DNA of 64,000 bases from F23-B02 sp946405205. GTDB lineage: Bacteria; Bacillota; Clostridia; Oscillospirales; Oscillospiraceae. Location: NCBI GenBank assembly GCA_946405205.1, contig CAMJGL010000007.1, positions 1 through 64,000 on the forward strand, written 5' to 3'. This document shows positions 50,379 through 60,241 of this stretch, one piece after another (positions within the stretch are counted from its first letter, which is position 1; each line of letters begins with the position of its first letter). The position numbers and the translations under genes were made by a program. The notes below the pieces were generated by a model, which did no database searches, had not been told where the DNA came from, and was given only the letters and a program-made list of their open reading frames with translations.

Positions 50379-51554
50379 TTACTGTGACACTTCTGAGGGT
50401 AGCAAGGTCAATGTGACTCTGCGCCCGGAGTGCTTGGCTTTATTCTCATAACTGATGCCGTATTCGTCCTTGAGCCTGCCGCATTTGACATTCAGATACT
50501 TGGTCAGAGCATTTGCTGCCATGCCCGTATTGACCGCCTCTGCAAGCTCTGAGGGTGAGCCTGTCCATTCCCTATGCTCTGTCGAAACGAGCCCTGCAAC
50601 GGCTTCCAGCACCTTGTCAGGCGGCTCCCGGTGCAGTTCCGTTTCCGTCCGTTCCAGATTCCAAAGTTGTGTGGCAGGGTCTTTGCTCAGATAGAGGATT
50701 TGGTCCTGCTGATCGCGTCCCACTACATCAATGGTGGCGTCCAGTGCTGTGCGCTTTTTCTTCTGCATCAGCAACGAACCATCGGCGCAGCCCAGTAGCC
50801 CCGTAGTTCCGGAAATCATTTCAAAGGTATCTCCGGCTGGCTGCTTGCGTGTGTGGTGAACGACCAGAACGCAGATACAATGCTTATCCGCAAATTGTTT
50901 CAGCCTACCAATGATTTCATAATCGCTGGCGTAGCTGTATGCCTCGCCGCCCACCTCACGAATTTTCTGCATGGTGTCAATAACGATGAGCTTGGTATCG
51001 GGATGCTCTCGCACGAAAAATTCAAGCTGTTCATCCAGCCCGTTTCCAATCTTATTTGCCGCCGTAGCGAAGTGCAGATTGTCGCTGTCCTCCACGCCGT
51101 ACATCATAAACATACGGCTTTGGATTCGCTGGTAATCGTCCTCTAGGGCGAGATACAGCACCGTTCCTTGGTGTACATCGAAGTCCCATAATTTCTTTCC
51201 TGTGCTGACATGATAGGCAATCTGAGCCACCAAAAAGGACTTCCCGATCTTCGGCGCTCCGGCAAGGATATACGCCCCACCATAGAGCAAACCGTCGATG
51301 ATCGGCGGTCTGCTCTTGTAGGTGGTCTGATACAGTTCGGTCATGGAAACTGTGTGCAGATAGTACGGATTTGCCATGCGCTGCATCTGTCGGTAAAGTT
51401 CTTTCAGATTTTCCGAAGAATTTTCGTCCGGGTAATTGATTTCTGTGTTCGAAGTGGGTATACTACTATCAGACTTTGTTTGAAATGACTGCCTTTCATC
51501 TGCGCCAACAGATGTTGCAAGGGCAGTCTTTTCTTTTGTATCAATCATTCGCAT
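50379..51554 (-). CDS. RepA-like AAA ATPase/replicative helicase
   Basis: A 391-residue RecA-fold protein like plasmid helicase RepA. Walker A GAPKIGKSFL, Walker B LIVIDTMQKI, and VLVVHHTRKQPAGDTFEMISGTTGLLG are the conserved blocks. The first 75 residues are a Ser/Thr-rich leader and the last 100 look like a winged helix (SPSELAEAVNTGMAANALTKYL). It would unwind or load at the element's origin. The adjacent iteron-like repeats support this. It is one of the few intact genes of the module. Confidence 0.85.
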   Translation of the reverse strand: MRMIDTKEKTALATSVGADERQSFQTKSDSSIPTSNTEINYPDENSSENLKELYRQMQRMANPYYLHTVSMTELYQTTYKSRPPIIDGLLYGGAYILAGAPKIGKSFLVAQIAYHVSTGKKLWDFDVHQGTVLYLALEDDYQRIQSRMFMMYGVEDSDNLHFATAANKIGNGLDEQLEFFVREHPDTKLIVIDTMQKIREVGGEAYSYASDYEIIGRLKQFADKHCICVLVVHHTRKQPAGDTFEMISGTTGLLGCADGSLLMQKKKRTALDATIDVVGRDQQDQILYLSKDPATQLWNLERTETELHREPPDKVLEAVAGLVSTEHREWTGSPSELAEAVNTGMAANALTKYLNVKCGRLKDEYGISYENKAKHSGRRVTLTLLPSEVSQ

Positions 51555-51873
51555 CCTCTCCTTTCAGCCCCTGCATGGTTATAGCAATGAGGTCGATGGT
51601 ACTCAGCAGCTCATCGGGTACGCTTTCCCCAACGGCAATGCGCTCAAGCTCTGCAAAAATCGCCGCCATCTGCGTTTTGAGAGCCTTGTGTACTCTCGGA
51701 TTCGGCTGCACTACCACTTCACGCCCCATGCACTTGCGGTAGCAATATTCTTGCTTGGGAAGCCCGGACAGGGCTACGGCTCTGTTCAATTCCTCCTGTT
51801 CTTCAGGTGATACCCGAAATCCCACGGTAATGCTGCGAAAACGGTTGTGTTTGTCTACGTTCTTTGCTGACAT
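51541..51873 (-). CDS. MobC-like relaxosome accessory protein
   Basis: A 110-residue DNA-binding protein. RSITVGFRVSPEEQEELNRAVALSGLPKQEY is the ribbon-helix-helix-like region of MobC proteins, which open oriT for the relaxase. The ATG at 51873 with AAAGGAG is chosen over an upstream GTG. The end overlaps the RepA-like gene start by 14 bases. Confidence 0.75.
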   Translation of the reverse strand: MSAKNVDKHNRFRSITVGFRVSPEEQEELNRAVALSGLPKQEYCYRKCMGREVVVQPNPRVHKALKTQMAAIFAELERIAVGESVPDELLSTIDLIAITMQGLKGEDAND

Positions 51874-51878
51874 CAATA

Positions 51879-52954
51879 TCACGCTCCTTTGCTAAGATCG
51901 TCCAGTTTGCTTGCCATTTCTTTCTGCTTGGAAGGGAACAGGTGAGCATATCGGTAGGTGATCTCAATGCTTTCGTGTCCCACTCTGTCGGCAATAGCAA
52001 CCGCTGAAAAGCCCATGTCGATCAACAAACTGATGTGGCTGTGCCTCAAATCGTGGATTCTGATGCGTTTGACCCCGGCAGCTTTAGCGCCTCGCTCCAT
52101 CTCCCGGTGCAGATAGCTCTTGGTAATGTTGAAAATACGGTTTTTCTTTTTCAGCCCATATTGCATCCCGAAAAACTCCTGCATTTCCGTACAGAGGAAG
52201 TCCGGCATTTAATGGTACGGTTGCTTTTCTTGGTTTTGGGAGAGGTAATGACATCCTTTCCCTTGAGCCGCTGATAGGTTTTGCTGATTTTCACCGTGCC
52301 ACGCTCAAAATCGAAGTCTGCCGGGGTCAGTGCCAATAGCTCGCCCTCACGGATGCCTGTCCAGTAAAGCATCTGAAATGCGTAATAGGAAACAGGCTTG
52401 TCCATCATTTCCTCCGAAAATTTCTGATATTCCTCTTTTGTCCAGAACAGCATCTCCTTGCGCTCCTCATTGCCCATATTCCCGGCTTTTGCTGCCGGAT
52501 TGGAACGAAGATCATAGAACCGAACCGCATGGTTGAAAATTGCGGATAGCTGATTGTGCAGCGTTTTGAGATAGGTCTGGGAATAGGGCTTGTGCTTTTC
52601 ATCCCGATAGGCAAGCAGCTCGTTTTGCCATGCGATCACATCCTTGGTGGTGATCTCGTTGATTTTCCGCTTACCGAAATACGGGAGGATTTTGGTTTTG
52701 ATGATATTCTCCTTGGTCTGCCATGTGCTTTCTTTCAGCCTTGCTTTGAGATCGGTGGTGTAGATCTCAAAGAAGGCTTCAAAGCTCATATCCAAGTCCC
52801 CGGCGTTCTGCTGCTGGAACTTCTGCTCCCACTCCAGCGCCTCACGCCTTGTGCCGAATCCTCGTTTGCATTTTTGCTTGCGCTCTCCTGTCCAGTCCGT
52901 GTACTGCGTTACCACATACCACGAGCCGCTGTCCTTGTTCTTATATGCCGGCAT
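51879..52954 (-). pseudogene. int: Tyrosine integrase with a frameshift
   Basis: Tn916-type site-specific recombinase split in two frames. The upstream part (from 52954) has the N-terminal AP2-like domain, SAM-like core-binding domain and the first catalytic Arg in YWTGIREGELL, then passes into junk after KSNRTIK. The downstream part continues MPDFLCTEMQEFFG with HDLRHSHIS and GHESIEITYRYAHLF, holding the remaining catalytic residues and Tyr. Inserting one A near 52207 (AAA to AAAA) restores one 358-residue frame. The C-terminal catalytic half would not be made, so the element is probably fixed unless this is a sequence error. Confidence 0.88.
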
Positions 52955-53141
52955 TTACTTCATTCCTTTCCGCTCCGTAGAGTCTTTCGTTGAAATACTG
53001 ACGGTTTACCCGTCCTGCGATGGTGATAAAGCCTTTCGCTTTCAGCTCATCATTGAGCTGGCGAATCAACTTGTAGGCGCGAGGCTTTGACACATCCAGT
53101 TCCTGTGCGACTTCATCCGCACGGATGAACTTGTTTTCCAT
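52941..53141 (-). CDS. Excisionase-like winged-helix protein
   Basis: A 66-residue protein, IRADEVAQELDVSKPRAYKLIRQLNDELKAKGF being an HTH followed by a beta wing. It overlaps the integrase start by 14 bases and precedes it on the same strand, the usual place of a small excision or control protein. Function inferred. Confidence 0.7.
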   Translation of the reverse strand: MENKFIRADEVAQELDVSKPRAYKLIRQLNDELKAKGFITIAGRVNRQYFNERLYGAERNEVNAGI

Positions 53142-53426
53142 AGAACTCCCTCCTTTCTGGGCATGATAGTCCTTATTTCGTGTCGGAAATACTTTCTGGC
53201 CGCCATCCGATTTGCCCGGGCGGACAGACCTTCAACGATATGCATTCGGGGCTTGCTCTTATATTAAGCATATCTGTTTAAGTCTGTGCTGTCATTATAT
53301 TAAACAAATTCAGTTATGTCAATAGGTTTCAGAGAAAATATTAAACATTTTTATTTATGTTATATTGACAGTTGCTAAACATATATGCTATAATGATGAT
53401 AACGATCCACAAAGGAGAGAATGGCT

Positions 53427-53954
53427 ATGGCAATCGGTGAAAGAATCCGCTTTATACGCAATTTGCGTGGTATGACGCAGAAGTGGCTTGGTCAAGCCGT
53501 TGGCTTTCCCCAAAAGACCGCTGATGTTCGCATGGCTCAGTACGAGTCCGGCTCCAGAACGCCCAAGGAGGACTTGGTGAAAGCACTTGCCAATGTGCTG
53601 GAGGTTTCTCCTTTGGCTCTGAACATCCCCGATATTGACAGCGACCTCGGCTTTATCCATACTTTTTTTGCGATTGAGGATATTCATGGGGTAAGGGCAG
53701 AAAAGCATGGGGACGAAGTGCATATCGTCTTTGATGGCAGCAAGCGGACGATGGACGAGTCTATTTTCAAAATGCTTTCCGCGTGGGCGGACCAAGCTGA
53801 AAAGCTGAGAAACGGCGAGATCAGCAAGGAACAGTATGACCGTTGGCGTTATACATTCCCGGCAGAGGACACGACTCAACGTTGGGCGAAAGTTCCGTCA
53901 CAAGAATTGAGCGATGCTCTTTTAGAAGCCTTCAATGACAAGTTGATTGACTAA
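53427..53954 (+). CDS. XRE-family regulator of the mobile element
   Basis: A 175-residue protein. IGERIRFIRNLRGMTQKWLGQAVGF and VRMAQYESGSRTPKEDLVKALANVL are the HTH; residues 75-175 form an unassigned C-terminal domain. Two ATG codons are available; the second, at 53427, is better spaced from GGAG. It is divergent from the excisionase gene across 285 bases and probably represses excision or transfer genes. Confidence 0.85.
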   Translation: MAIGERIRFIRNLRGMTQKWLGQAVGFPQKTADVRMAQYESGSRTPKEDLVKALANVLEVSPLALNIPDIDSDLGFIHTFFAIEDIHGVRAEKHGDEVHIVFDGSKRTMDESIFKMLSAWADQAEKLRNGEISKEQYDRWRYTFPAEDTTQRWAKVPSQELSDALLEAFNDKLID

Positions 53955-53972
53955 TAACAAGGAGGATTATAA

Positions 53973-54677
53973 ATGGGAGCATTCTTTGCTTGGTTATTCA
54001 CTTGTGAGCATATATTCACTTTAGTAACCGTACTTTTATCGGGATTGATTTCGTGGTGGATTTCTGCAGCCTATTTCAAAAAAGGTAACCGAAATGCACT
54101 AAGATTAAATGTTCTGTTTCCAATGAAACGAATAATTTCCGAACAGCGTTCTTGGAAAAATTACAAAATTCTCGAAGATACTTCTAAAGCACACGATGCA
54201 AAATATCTTACTAAAAAGGAGCGGACTGCATTAACAGCCTTTCTATCAGCTTATAAGAGTGTATGTTCATATAATTATTCATCCGTTTGTGCAGAGAGTC
54301 TGTTTTCATATTTTTGCTATAAACTTGAGCAAAACGGTATTAACACAAAACCTGTCCCTATTGAAATTGATGGTGAAATAGTCGATTATGATATACCAAC
54401 AAATTTGCTTTATTTACGAGATGATCTTTTTAAAATCATTGAAGATCGACCTTATGAATATGATGAAGAAGGTCGAACAACTGATATGATTAAGGCTTTA
54501 TTTGAAGACTATTGTAAACGCTATTTCAGCGATGAGAAAATCGACTACTTTGATGATTATTCATTAGAAGAAGTTCTCAAAAAAGCTAAAATTAGGAACG
54601 AATGGAACGAAAAGCTTTCTGCATATAAAGTTGCTGAAGAAAAATTCCTCGGACTAAAAGTGTTCGAAAATAATTAA
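53973..54677 (+). CDS. Unknown membrane-anchored protein
   Basis: A 234-residue protein that I do not recognise. The N-terminus has one transmembrane helix (IFTLVTVLLSGLISWWISAAYF) followed by a basic stretch, then a cytoplasmic helical domain rich in Tyr, Lys and Asp. AGGAGG precedes the ATG; it follows the XRE gene by 18 bases. Its low GC and strongly AT-rich codons differ from neighbours and suggest cargo. It might be an accessory or defence gene, but nothing in the sequence shows it. Confidence 0.7.
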   Translation: MGAFFAWLFTCEHIFTLVTVLLSGLISWWISAAYFKKGNRNALRLNVLFPMKRIISEQRSWKNYKILEDTSKAHDAKYLTKKERTALTAFLSAYKSVCSYNYSSVCAESLFSYFCYKLEQNGINTKPVPIEIDGEIVDYDIPTNLLYLRDDLFKIIEDRPYEYDEEGRTTDMIKALFEDYCKRYFSDEKIDYFDDYSLEEVLKKAKIRNEWNEKLSAYKVAEEKFLGLKVFENN

Positions 54678-54693
54678 CCCTATAAACGACAAA

Positions 54694-54726
54694 AAGCCCG
54701 TACTGACATCCGATCAGTACGGGCTT
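54694..54726. terminator. Terminator at the right end of the island
   Basis: Thirteen-base-pair stem AAGCCCGTACTGA/TCAGTACGGGCTT. On the minus strand it is followed by a T5 run; on the plus strand it ends the 234-residue gene. Confidence 0.85.
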
Positions 54727-54817
54727 AAATGCTAATATGGGTATTTTGTGAGTCAAGAGAAATTATTCTTTACTCACAAACCACTGGCAACGCAGAATAA
54801 TTGCGTTTCAGCGGAAT

Positions 54818-54844
54818 CTTATCAAAACCTTATCAGAAGCGGTG
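54818..54844. repeat. Island-end direct repeat, right copy
   Basis: CTTATCAAAACCTTATCAGA then AGCGGTG, nearly the same as 33210-33233, same orientation, 50 bases inside the guaA end. Confidence 0.6.
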
Positions 54845-54894
54845 GGCAAAGTCCGAAAAGCCTTGTAAACACTGTTTTTTTCGGCTTTTCTAAT

Positions 54895-56436
<1,542 letters not shown>

Positions 56437-56451
56437 TCCTAATCCTCCCTG

Positions 56452-57729
56452 TTAAAACATCTCTATGCATCCGTCGCGCTCGGCGCTGACGGAGACGTAT
56501 TTGATGGGGCAGCCCACTGCCCGCTCGATATATTTGATGTAGTCATACGCCGCCTTGGGCAGATCCTCGGGCTTGCGGCAGCCGGATATATCGCAGCCAA
56601 AACCCTCGACGTACTCATAAACGGGCTTTGCGCGCTCAAGCTCCTCAATGTCGCTGGGGAAATAGTCGATGCGCTTGCCGTCGACCTCGTAGGCGACACA
56701 GACGGGGATCTTATCCATGTAGCCCATAACGTCGAGCTTCGTCAGGGCGATGCAGGTGCAGCCCTGCATCATCGCGCCGTAGCGGGAGGCGACGACGTCG
56801 AAGCCGCCGACTCTGCGGGGCCTGCCGGTAGCCGCGCCGTATTCGCCGCCGGCCTCGCGCAGCGCGTGTGCCTCGTCGCCGAACAGCTCACAGGTGAAGG
56901 GGCCCTCGCCGACGCAGCTTGAATAGGCCTTCATGATGCCTATGCTCTCGTCGAGCTTGAGCTGGGGAACGCCGGAGCCGATGGGCGCGTAGGCGGCCAG
57001 AGTGGTCGAGGCGGAGGTGTAGGGGTAAATGCCGAAGTCGATATCGCGCAGGGCGCCGAGCTGCGCCTCGAACATGACGGACTTTCCGTCCTTGACGGAT
57101 TCGGTAAGATACGCGGTGGTATCGCACACATAGTCGGCGAAGGGCAGGCCGTAGGTCTCGAGCCAGTTCATGATATCGTCGGTCTGCACGGGCTCGTGGC
57201 CGTAGCCGCGCTCGACCGTGAGGTTTTTCCACTCGATGATATCGGCGATGCGCTGACGGATCTTAGAGAGGTTTCTCAGGTCGCCCATGCGCAGAGCTTT
57301 TTTCATGTACTTGTCCGAGTACACGGGTGATATTCCGCGGCGGGTCGAGCCGAATTTCTTATCGCCGAGACGATCCTCTTCGAGGCCGTCAAGGAGCTTG
57401 TGATAGGGCATGCAAATAGTTGCGCGGTCGCTTATTTTGAGGTTCGCGGGGCTTATATCAATGCCGCCCTCGCGCAGACGCGCGACCTCGTTTGTCAGAT
57501 GCTCAAGGTCGATGACTATGCCGGCGCCGAGGACGTTCACGGTCCCGTCGCGCAGGATGCCGGAGGGCAGCAGGTTGAGTATGAACCTGCCCTTGTCGTT
57601 GACGACGGTGTGACCCGCGTTATTGCCGCCCTGATAGCGGACGACGATGTCATACTTTTCCGAGAGCAGGTCGACCATGCGGCCCTTTCCCTCGTCGCCC
57701 CAGTTTGTTCCCACGATTGCAGTTAACAT
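56452..57729 (-). CDS. purA: Adenylosuccinate synthase
   Basis: Joins IMP and aspartate using GTP. 425 residues. GTNWGDEGKGRMVDLL is the P-loop region, QGGNNAGHTVV the IMP/GTP-binding segment, and ATGRPRRVGGFD the aspartate region. It lies between purB and guaA with gaps of 12 and 15 bases. GTP use here and ATP use by GuaA balance the two purine branches. Confidence 0.97.
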   Translation of the reverse strand: MLTAIVGTNWGDEGKGRMVDLLSEKYDIVVRYQGGNNAGHTVVNDKGRFILNLLPSGILRDGTVNVLGAGIVIDLEHLTNEVARLREGGIDISPANLKISDRATICMPYHKLLDGLEEDRLGDKKFGSTRRGISPVYSDKYMKKALRMGDLRNLSKIRQRIADIIEWKNLTVERGYGHEPVQTDDIMNWLETYGLPFADYVCDTTAYLTESVKDGKSVMFEAQLGALRDIDFGIYPYTSASTTLAAYAPIGSGVPQLKLDESIGIMKAYSSCVGEGPFTCELFGDEAHALREAGGEYGAATGRPRRVGGFDVVASRYGAMMQGCTCIALTKLDVMGYMDKIPVCVAYEVDGKRIDYFPSDIEELERAKPVYEYVEGFGCDISGCRKPEDLPKAAYDYIKYIERAVGCPIKYVSVSAERDGCIEMF

Positions 57730-57741
57730 TTCTTTGCTCCT

Positions 57742-59181
57742 TTACACATTTACGTTTGCCTCGAGTCCCAGCAGCTCGCTGTTTTTCCCGATGACAGGCT
57801 CCAAATACTCTTTTATGAATTTCTCGGTCTGATGCCCGGCCATGCCGGTGAAGGTCTCGGGAGCGCAGAGCTTTTTAAGCTCCTCCTCCGTGAGACCGAA
57901 GGCCTCGTCGCCCATGATGCGCGCGAGCAGGTCGTTTTCCGCGCCGTACAGCTTGACCTGCTCGGCGGCGGCGACGGAATGGATTCTTATGCGCTCATGC
58001 AGGGTCTGGCGGTCGGCTCCCTTGTGCTTTACGCAGTACATGAGGATATTTTCGCTCGCCATGAACGGAAGCTCCTCGAGCAGGTGCTTCTGCGCCACGG
58101 CGGGGTACACCCTCAGCCCAGAGATGACGTTTATATACAGATTCATTATGCCGTCCACGGCAAGGAAGGCCTCGGGGATGCTCAGCCGACGGTTGGCGGA
58201 GTCGTCCAGCGTGCGCTCGAGCCACTGCGAGGCCGCGGTAAAGGCCGCGTTCTGCACATCGTTAATGACGAAGCGCGCCAGCGACGCGATGCGCTCGCTG
58301 CGCATGGGGTTTCTCTTATACGCCATCGCCGAGGAGCCTATCTGCTTCGAGGCAAAGGGCTCGTCGACCTCCTTGAGGTGCGACAGCAGGCGGATGTCGC
58401 TTGAAAACTTCGAGGCGCTCTGCGCTATGCCGGAAAGCACCTGCAAAACGGCAAAATCGCATTTTCTCGAATAGGTCTGGCCGCTTACGGGCGCGCACTT
58501 TGAAAAGCCCATTTTCGCGGCTATGAGCCGTTCAAGCTCCTCGACCTTGCCCTCGTCGCCGTCAAACAGCTCAAGGAAGCTCGCGCCGGTGCCGGTGGTT
58601 CCCTTGCAGCCCAAAAGCTCCAGCCTGCCGAGCTGGAAATCAAGCTGCTCGAGGTCGTTTACAAGGTCGTAGGCCCAGAGCGCTGCGCGCTTGCCCACGG
58701 TGGTGGGCTGGGCGGCCTGAAAGTGCGTGTACGCCAAAGTCGGCACGGACTTATACTTCTGAGCGAACTTTTTCAGCTCGTTTATTGCGTTGACGAGCTG
58801 GCGGCGGACTAAAAGCAGCGCCTCGCGCATACGGATGATATCCGTATTGTCGCCGACGTAGCAGCTCGTCGCGCCGAGGTGGATTATGGGCCTTGCCTCG
58901 GGGCAGCACTCGCCGAAGGTCAGCACATGGGCCATGACGTCGTGGCGCACCTCGCGCTCATGCGCGGCGGCTCTGCCGTAGTCGATGTCCGTTATATGCG
59001 CCTTCATCTGCTCTATCTGCTCATCGCTTATATCGAGCCCCAGCTCCTTTTCGCTCTCGGCAAGGGCTATCCACAGCCTGCGCCATGTGGAAAATTTGAA
59101 ATCATCGGAAAAGAGCCTCAGCATCTCCTCTCCGGCATACCTCCCGCACAGGGGGTTTTCGTAAAACTCGTGCTTACTCAT
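57742..59181 (-). CDS. purB: Adenylosuccinate lyase
   Basis: Splits adenylosuccinate to AMP and fumarate, and SAICAR in de novo synthesis. 479 residues, the longer type. The mobile-loop signature is SSAMAYKRNPMRSE; HLGATSCYVGDNTD and THFQAAQPTTVGKR are the other conserved blocks. Its start overlaps the nadE stop by 8 bases and purA follows after 12. Confidence 0.95.
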   Translation of the reverse strand: MSKHEFYENPLCGRYAGEEMLRLFSDDFKFSTWRRLWIALAESEKELGLDISDEQIEQMKAHITDIDYGRAAAHEREVRHDVMAHVLTFGECCPEARPIIHLGATSCYVGDNTDIIRMREALLLVRRQLVNAINELKKFAQKYKSVPTLAYTHFQAAQPTTVGKRAALWAYDLVNDLEQLDFQLGRLELLGCKGTTGTGASFLELFDGDEGKVEELERLIAAKMGFSKCAPVSGQTYSRKCDFAVLQVLSGIAQSASKFSSDIRLLSHLKEVDEPFASKQIGSSAMAYKRNPMRSERIASLARFVINDVQNAAFTAASQWLERTLDDSANRRLSIPEAFLAVDGIMNLYINVISGLRVYPAVAQKHLLEELPFMASENILMYCVKHKGADRQTLHERIRIHSVAAAEQVKLYGAENDLLARIMGDEAFGLTEEELKKLCAPETFTGMAGHQTEKFIKEYLEPVIGKNSELLGLEANVNV

Positions 59182-59911
59182 TTATTTCCTTAAATACGGT
59201 GATGCCCGTTCTCTTGTGACCGCTGTTACGGTGGAAGCGGTCGATTATCTTCTTGTCCCGCTCGGAGACCTCTCCGGTGGTGATATAGGCGTCTATGGCG
59301 TTGTAGGTGACGCCCATCTCGTCCTCGTCGGTCTGTCCGTCAAACAGGCCCGCGGAGGGCGCCTTGTTTATGATGCACGCGGGGGCTGTGAGCCACTTGA
59401 GAAACTCGATTATCTCCGTGGCGGTAAGGTCGGAGATGGGGTTAAAGTCGCAGGCTCCGTCGCCCCACTTCGTGAAATAGCCCATGTAGCGCTCGCTGCG
59501 GTTGCCCGTACCCGCGACAAGGCGGTACTCGCTCGCCGCGACGGCGTACAGGGTCGTCATGCGCAGGCGGGGCGCGATATTGTTCACCGCCGCGTTCGTG
59601 AGGGTGGTTATGCCCTGAAGCCTTTCGATCTCGGCCTGACGCACGTCGGTGAGGTCTATCACTCTGCTCTCAATGCCGAAATGCTCGGCCAGCTCCTTCG
59701 CGTCGTTCATATCCTGCTCGAAGTTGCGCTTCGAGGCGCAGGGCATCATGATGCCCACCGTATTCTCGCAGGCGAATTTGCACAGTATGCCCACGAGGGC
59801 GGAATCCTTGCCGCCGGAGTTGCCGAACACTATCCCGTCAACGCCGCTGTCGGCCACCAATTGCCTTATAAAGCTCACTCTTTCCGCAAATTCCTTGCCG
59901 TAGTCCCGCAT
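59174..59911 (-). CDS. nadE: NAD+ synthase, ammonia-dependent
   Basis: Converts deamido-NAD to NAD with ATP. 245 residues, without the nitrilase-like glutaminase domain, so it uses ammonia or an external donor. The P-loop reads FGNSGGKDSALV; GTGNRSERYMGYFTKWGDGACDFNPI is the second diagnostic block. First gene of the set with purB, purA and guaA, all nucleotide-pool enzymes. Confidence 0.95.
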   Translation of the reverse strand: MRDYGKEFAERVSFIRQLVADSGVDGIVFGNSGGKDSALVGILCKFACENTVGIMMPCASKRNFEQDMNDAKELAEHFGIESRVIDLTDVRQAEIERLQGITTLTNAAVNNIAPRLRMTTLYAVAASEYRLVAGTGNRSERYMGYFTKWGDGACDFNPISDLTATEIIEFLKWLTAPACIINKAPSAGLFDGQTDEDEMGVTYNAIDAYITTGEVSERDKKIIDRFHRNSGHKRTGITVFKEINE

Positions 59912-59966
59912 TGAAATCAGCTCCGTTCATTAAAGTATGCACACATATGCGCAAAAACAACATAAA

Positions 59967-59995
59967 ATTTTATAATATCCGTCCTGTTCTGTCAA
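59967..59995 (-). promoter_or_regulatory. Promoter of the nadE-purB-purA-guaA operon
   Basis: On the minus strand TTGACA (59990-59995) and TAAAAT (59967-59972) are 17 bases apart, 56 bases before the nadE start. The gap 59912-60241 holds this and the divergent promoter for the lysozyme gene. Confidence 0.7.
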
Positions 59996-60113
59996 TAAGC
60001 GGCTGCGACAAATCATGCGGTTTTTCGCCCGTTTATTTGGACTGTTTTTGCCTCCGGCAGGCCCCGATCCGCGCCTGCTTTTTTGACACATATCGCCATC
60101 GACATAAAAGCCC

Positions 60114-60142
60114 TTGATTTTTCAAGGTTTTTTTGATAAAAT
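60114..60142 (+). promoter_or_regulatory. Promoter of the SLH-lysozyme gene
   Basis: TTGATT (60114-60119) and TAAAAT (60137-60142) with 17-base spacing, 100 bases before the start codon. Confidence 0.6.
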
Positions 60143-60241
60143 GCACCCATAGTATGTTTCCCGCATATTAATTATTTTTTCACATAATGTCACAGGCGCG
60201 GTTTTTTCGCGCCGAAGAAAAAGTTAGGAGAATACCTCTGC

